The notes under the pieces were generated by a model. It saw only the letters and a list, made by a program, of their open reading frames with translations, was not told the origin of the DNA and ran no database searches. From contig NZ_BQHI01000011.1 in NCBI RefSeq assembly GCF_021603585.1, positions 1 through 64,000 on the forward strand: a stretch of DNA of 64,000 nucleotides. Reading direction: 5' to 3'. Both the position numbers and the translations under genes were made by a program. The stretch is from Pseudomonas sputi (GTDB taxonomy: Bacteria > Pseudomonadota > Gammaproteobacteria > Pseudomonadales > Pseudomonadaceae). This document shows positions 63,110-64,000 of the stretch, piece after piece (position 1 is the stretch's first letter; each line of letters begins with the position of its first letter).

Positions 63110-63840
63110 GGGCGCCACCGTCGCCAGAGGATCGCGGGCAGGCGCAGCAACATGCCGAAGAACAGGCGCGTGTGCATGCTCGAGATCAGCACGTTGTCGT
63201 GGAACAGGCGAAAGTGCGACACGCCGTCCAGCGGGTAATGCACGCTGGTCTGCAGCCAGCGCATCGGCTGATTGCGCCAGGCCAGGCGCACCAGAATGTC
63301 CGAGTCGAAATCCATGCGCTTGCCGATCCGCGCCGAGTCGATCACGCCCAGCGTCGGTTCCAGCGGATACACCCGAAAGCCACACATCGAGTCGCGGATC
63401 TGCAGCGACAGGGTGTTGATCCACACCATCACGTGGGTCAGATAACGCGCATACAAACGGCCCTTGGGCACGCTGGCGTCGTACAGCGGATAGCCGCAGA
63501 TCAGCGACCTGGGGTGAGCGCGAGATTCTTCGATGAAGCGCGCGACATCCTGCAAGTCGTGCTGACCGTCGGCGTCGACCTGCAGGGCATGGCTGAAGCC
63601 CAGTCGCGCCGCTTCGCGCAGACCGGTCATCACTGCGCCGCCCTTGCCCTGGTTGGCGGTGAGGCGCACCAGATGAACCCGCTCACGCTCGGCCAGCACG
63701 TCCAGCACTGCCGCACAGGATTTGCTGCTGGCATCGTCCACCAGAATGCACGGCAGATCCTCGGCGAGCAGAGCGTCGACCACCGTGCCGATGGCGGTTT
63801 CGTGGTTGTAGACCGGGATCACGGCGCAAGGGTTATGCAT
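63106..63840 (-). CDS. glycosyltransferase family 2 (DPM/DPG-synthase-like)
   Basis: 244 residues from MHNPCAVIPVYNHETAIGTV. The GT2 nucleotide-binding VIPVYN start, ILVDDASS and DXD-type LQVDADGQHDLQDV are visible. It is a GT-A fold without C-terminal membrane helices, cytoplasmic side. In the cluster it would glycosylate the lipid carrier or head group. It overlaps its two neighbours by 4 and 8 nt. Confidence 0.83.
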   Translation of the reverse strand: MHNPCAVIPVYNHETAIGTVVDALLAEDLPCILVDDASSKSCAAVLDVLAERERVHLVRLTANQGKGGAVMTGLREAARLGFSHALQVDADGQHDLQDVARFIEESRAHPRSLICGYPLYDASVPKGRLYARYLTHVMVWINTLSLQIRDSMCGFRVYPLEPTLGVIDSARIGKRMDFDSDILVRLAWRNQPMRWLQTSVHYPLDGVSHFRLFHDNVLISSMHTRLFFGMLLRLPAILWRRWRP

Positions 63841-64000
63841 CGCCAGCCCCCAGCAGAATCCGCCCGCTGGAGCAGGTGGCGGTGTCGTTGCGGTAGGCGA
63901 AATACAACTTGCCGCGTTCCGGGTCGAAGCGCAGGTGCAACTGGATTTCATCGCCGGGGCGCACCAGTTGCTGGAATTTCAACACTTCCATGCCGGCGAA
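63833..64000 (-). CDS. ApeI-like dehydratase C-terminus (5' part outside window)
   Basis: The last 55 residues of a protein on the minus strand, reading from the window edge to TAA. They include FAGMEVLKFQQLVRPGDEIQ, LYFAYRN and CSSGRILLGAGDA. This matches the end of the ApeI-type hotdog 3-hydroxyacyl dehydratase: KFQ.LVRPGD and SSGRI. The rest, possibly fused to an AMP-ligase, is off the window. The stop overlaps the glycosyltransferase start by 8 nt. Confidence 0.65.
   Translation of the reverse strand, partial: FAGMEVLKFQQLVRPGDEIQLHLRFDPERGKLYFAYRNDTATCSSGRILLGAGDA

Overview
The window is chromosomal DNA from a Pseudomonas of the fluorescens group. The evidence is the gene order (ubiE-ubiJ-ubiB-hisI-hisE-tatABC; phaC1-phaZ-phaC2-phaD facing phaI-phaF; pilMNOPQ-aroK-aroB-(SPOR)-gltB-gltD-hemE), class II (medium-chain) PHA synthases and GC-rich coding with strong third-position G/C bias. 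Almost all of it is chromosomal core; accessory DNA appears at about 41.2-43.1 kb, 45.5-50.1 kb and 50.1-64.0 kb.

Layout. 1-5060 (minus): ubiquinone biosynthesis, histidine biosynthesis and Tat export. 5225-12149: polyhydroxyalkanoate (PHA) storage, with granule proteins PhaI/PhaF and a small granule-associated protein on the plus strand, and synthases, depolymerase and regulator on the minus strand. 12408-19769 (minus): a DUF971 protein, the HslVU protease, a SPOR-domain protein, ArgS and PriA. 20083-22577 (plus): ribosomal protein bL31, a secreted SNase-like nuclease and malic enzyme. 22736-25183 (minus): penicillin-binding protein 1A. 25400-41135 (plus): type IV pilus assembly genes pilMNOPQ, shikimate genes aroK/aroB, an AAA-SPOR membrane protein, glutamate synthase gltBD and hemE.

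Accessory regions. 41207-43119 (minus) is a two-gene ATPase plus HNH-nuclease module of the Septu (PtuA/PtuB) anti-phage type. 43197-45489 is a divergent MFS transporter and LysR pair. 45490-50071 is a patch whose AT-rich core (about 46.9-49.5 kb) carries an XRE-type regulator overlapping a VUT (YhhQ-like) queuosine-precursor transporter, convergent with an enterobacterial-type queC. It is bracketed by two paralogous small secreted proteins and two copies of the same terminator hairpin. 50092 to the window end (minus) is a large aryl-polyene-type gene cluster: two ketosynthases, ketoreductase, dehydratases, lipoprotein, methyltransferase, FAD oxidoreductase, CPA2-like antiporter, MMPL exporter, LolA-like protein, thioesterase, ammonia-lyase, acyltransferase and glycosyltransferase. 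Its upstream end, where the acyl carrier proteins would be expected, lies outside the window.

Regulatory sites read from sequence include a sigma-32-like promoter in front of hslVU, a sigma-54-like promoter in front of phaC1, a sigma-70 promoter in front of rpmE and several intrinsic terminators. There is also a MITE-like inverted-repeat element of about 155 bp upstream of rpmE. No rRNA, tRNA or CRISPR array was recognised.
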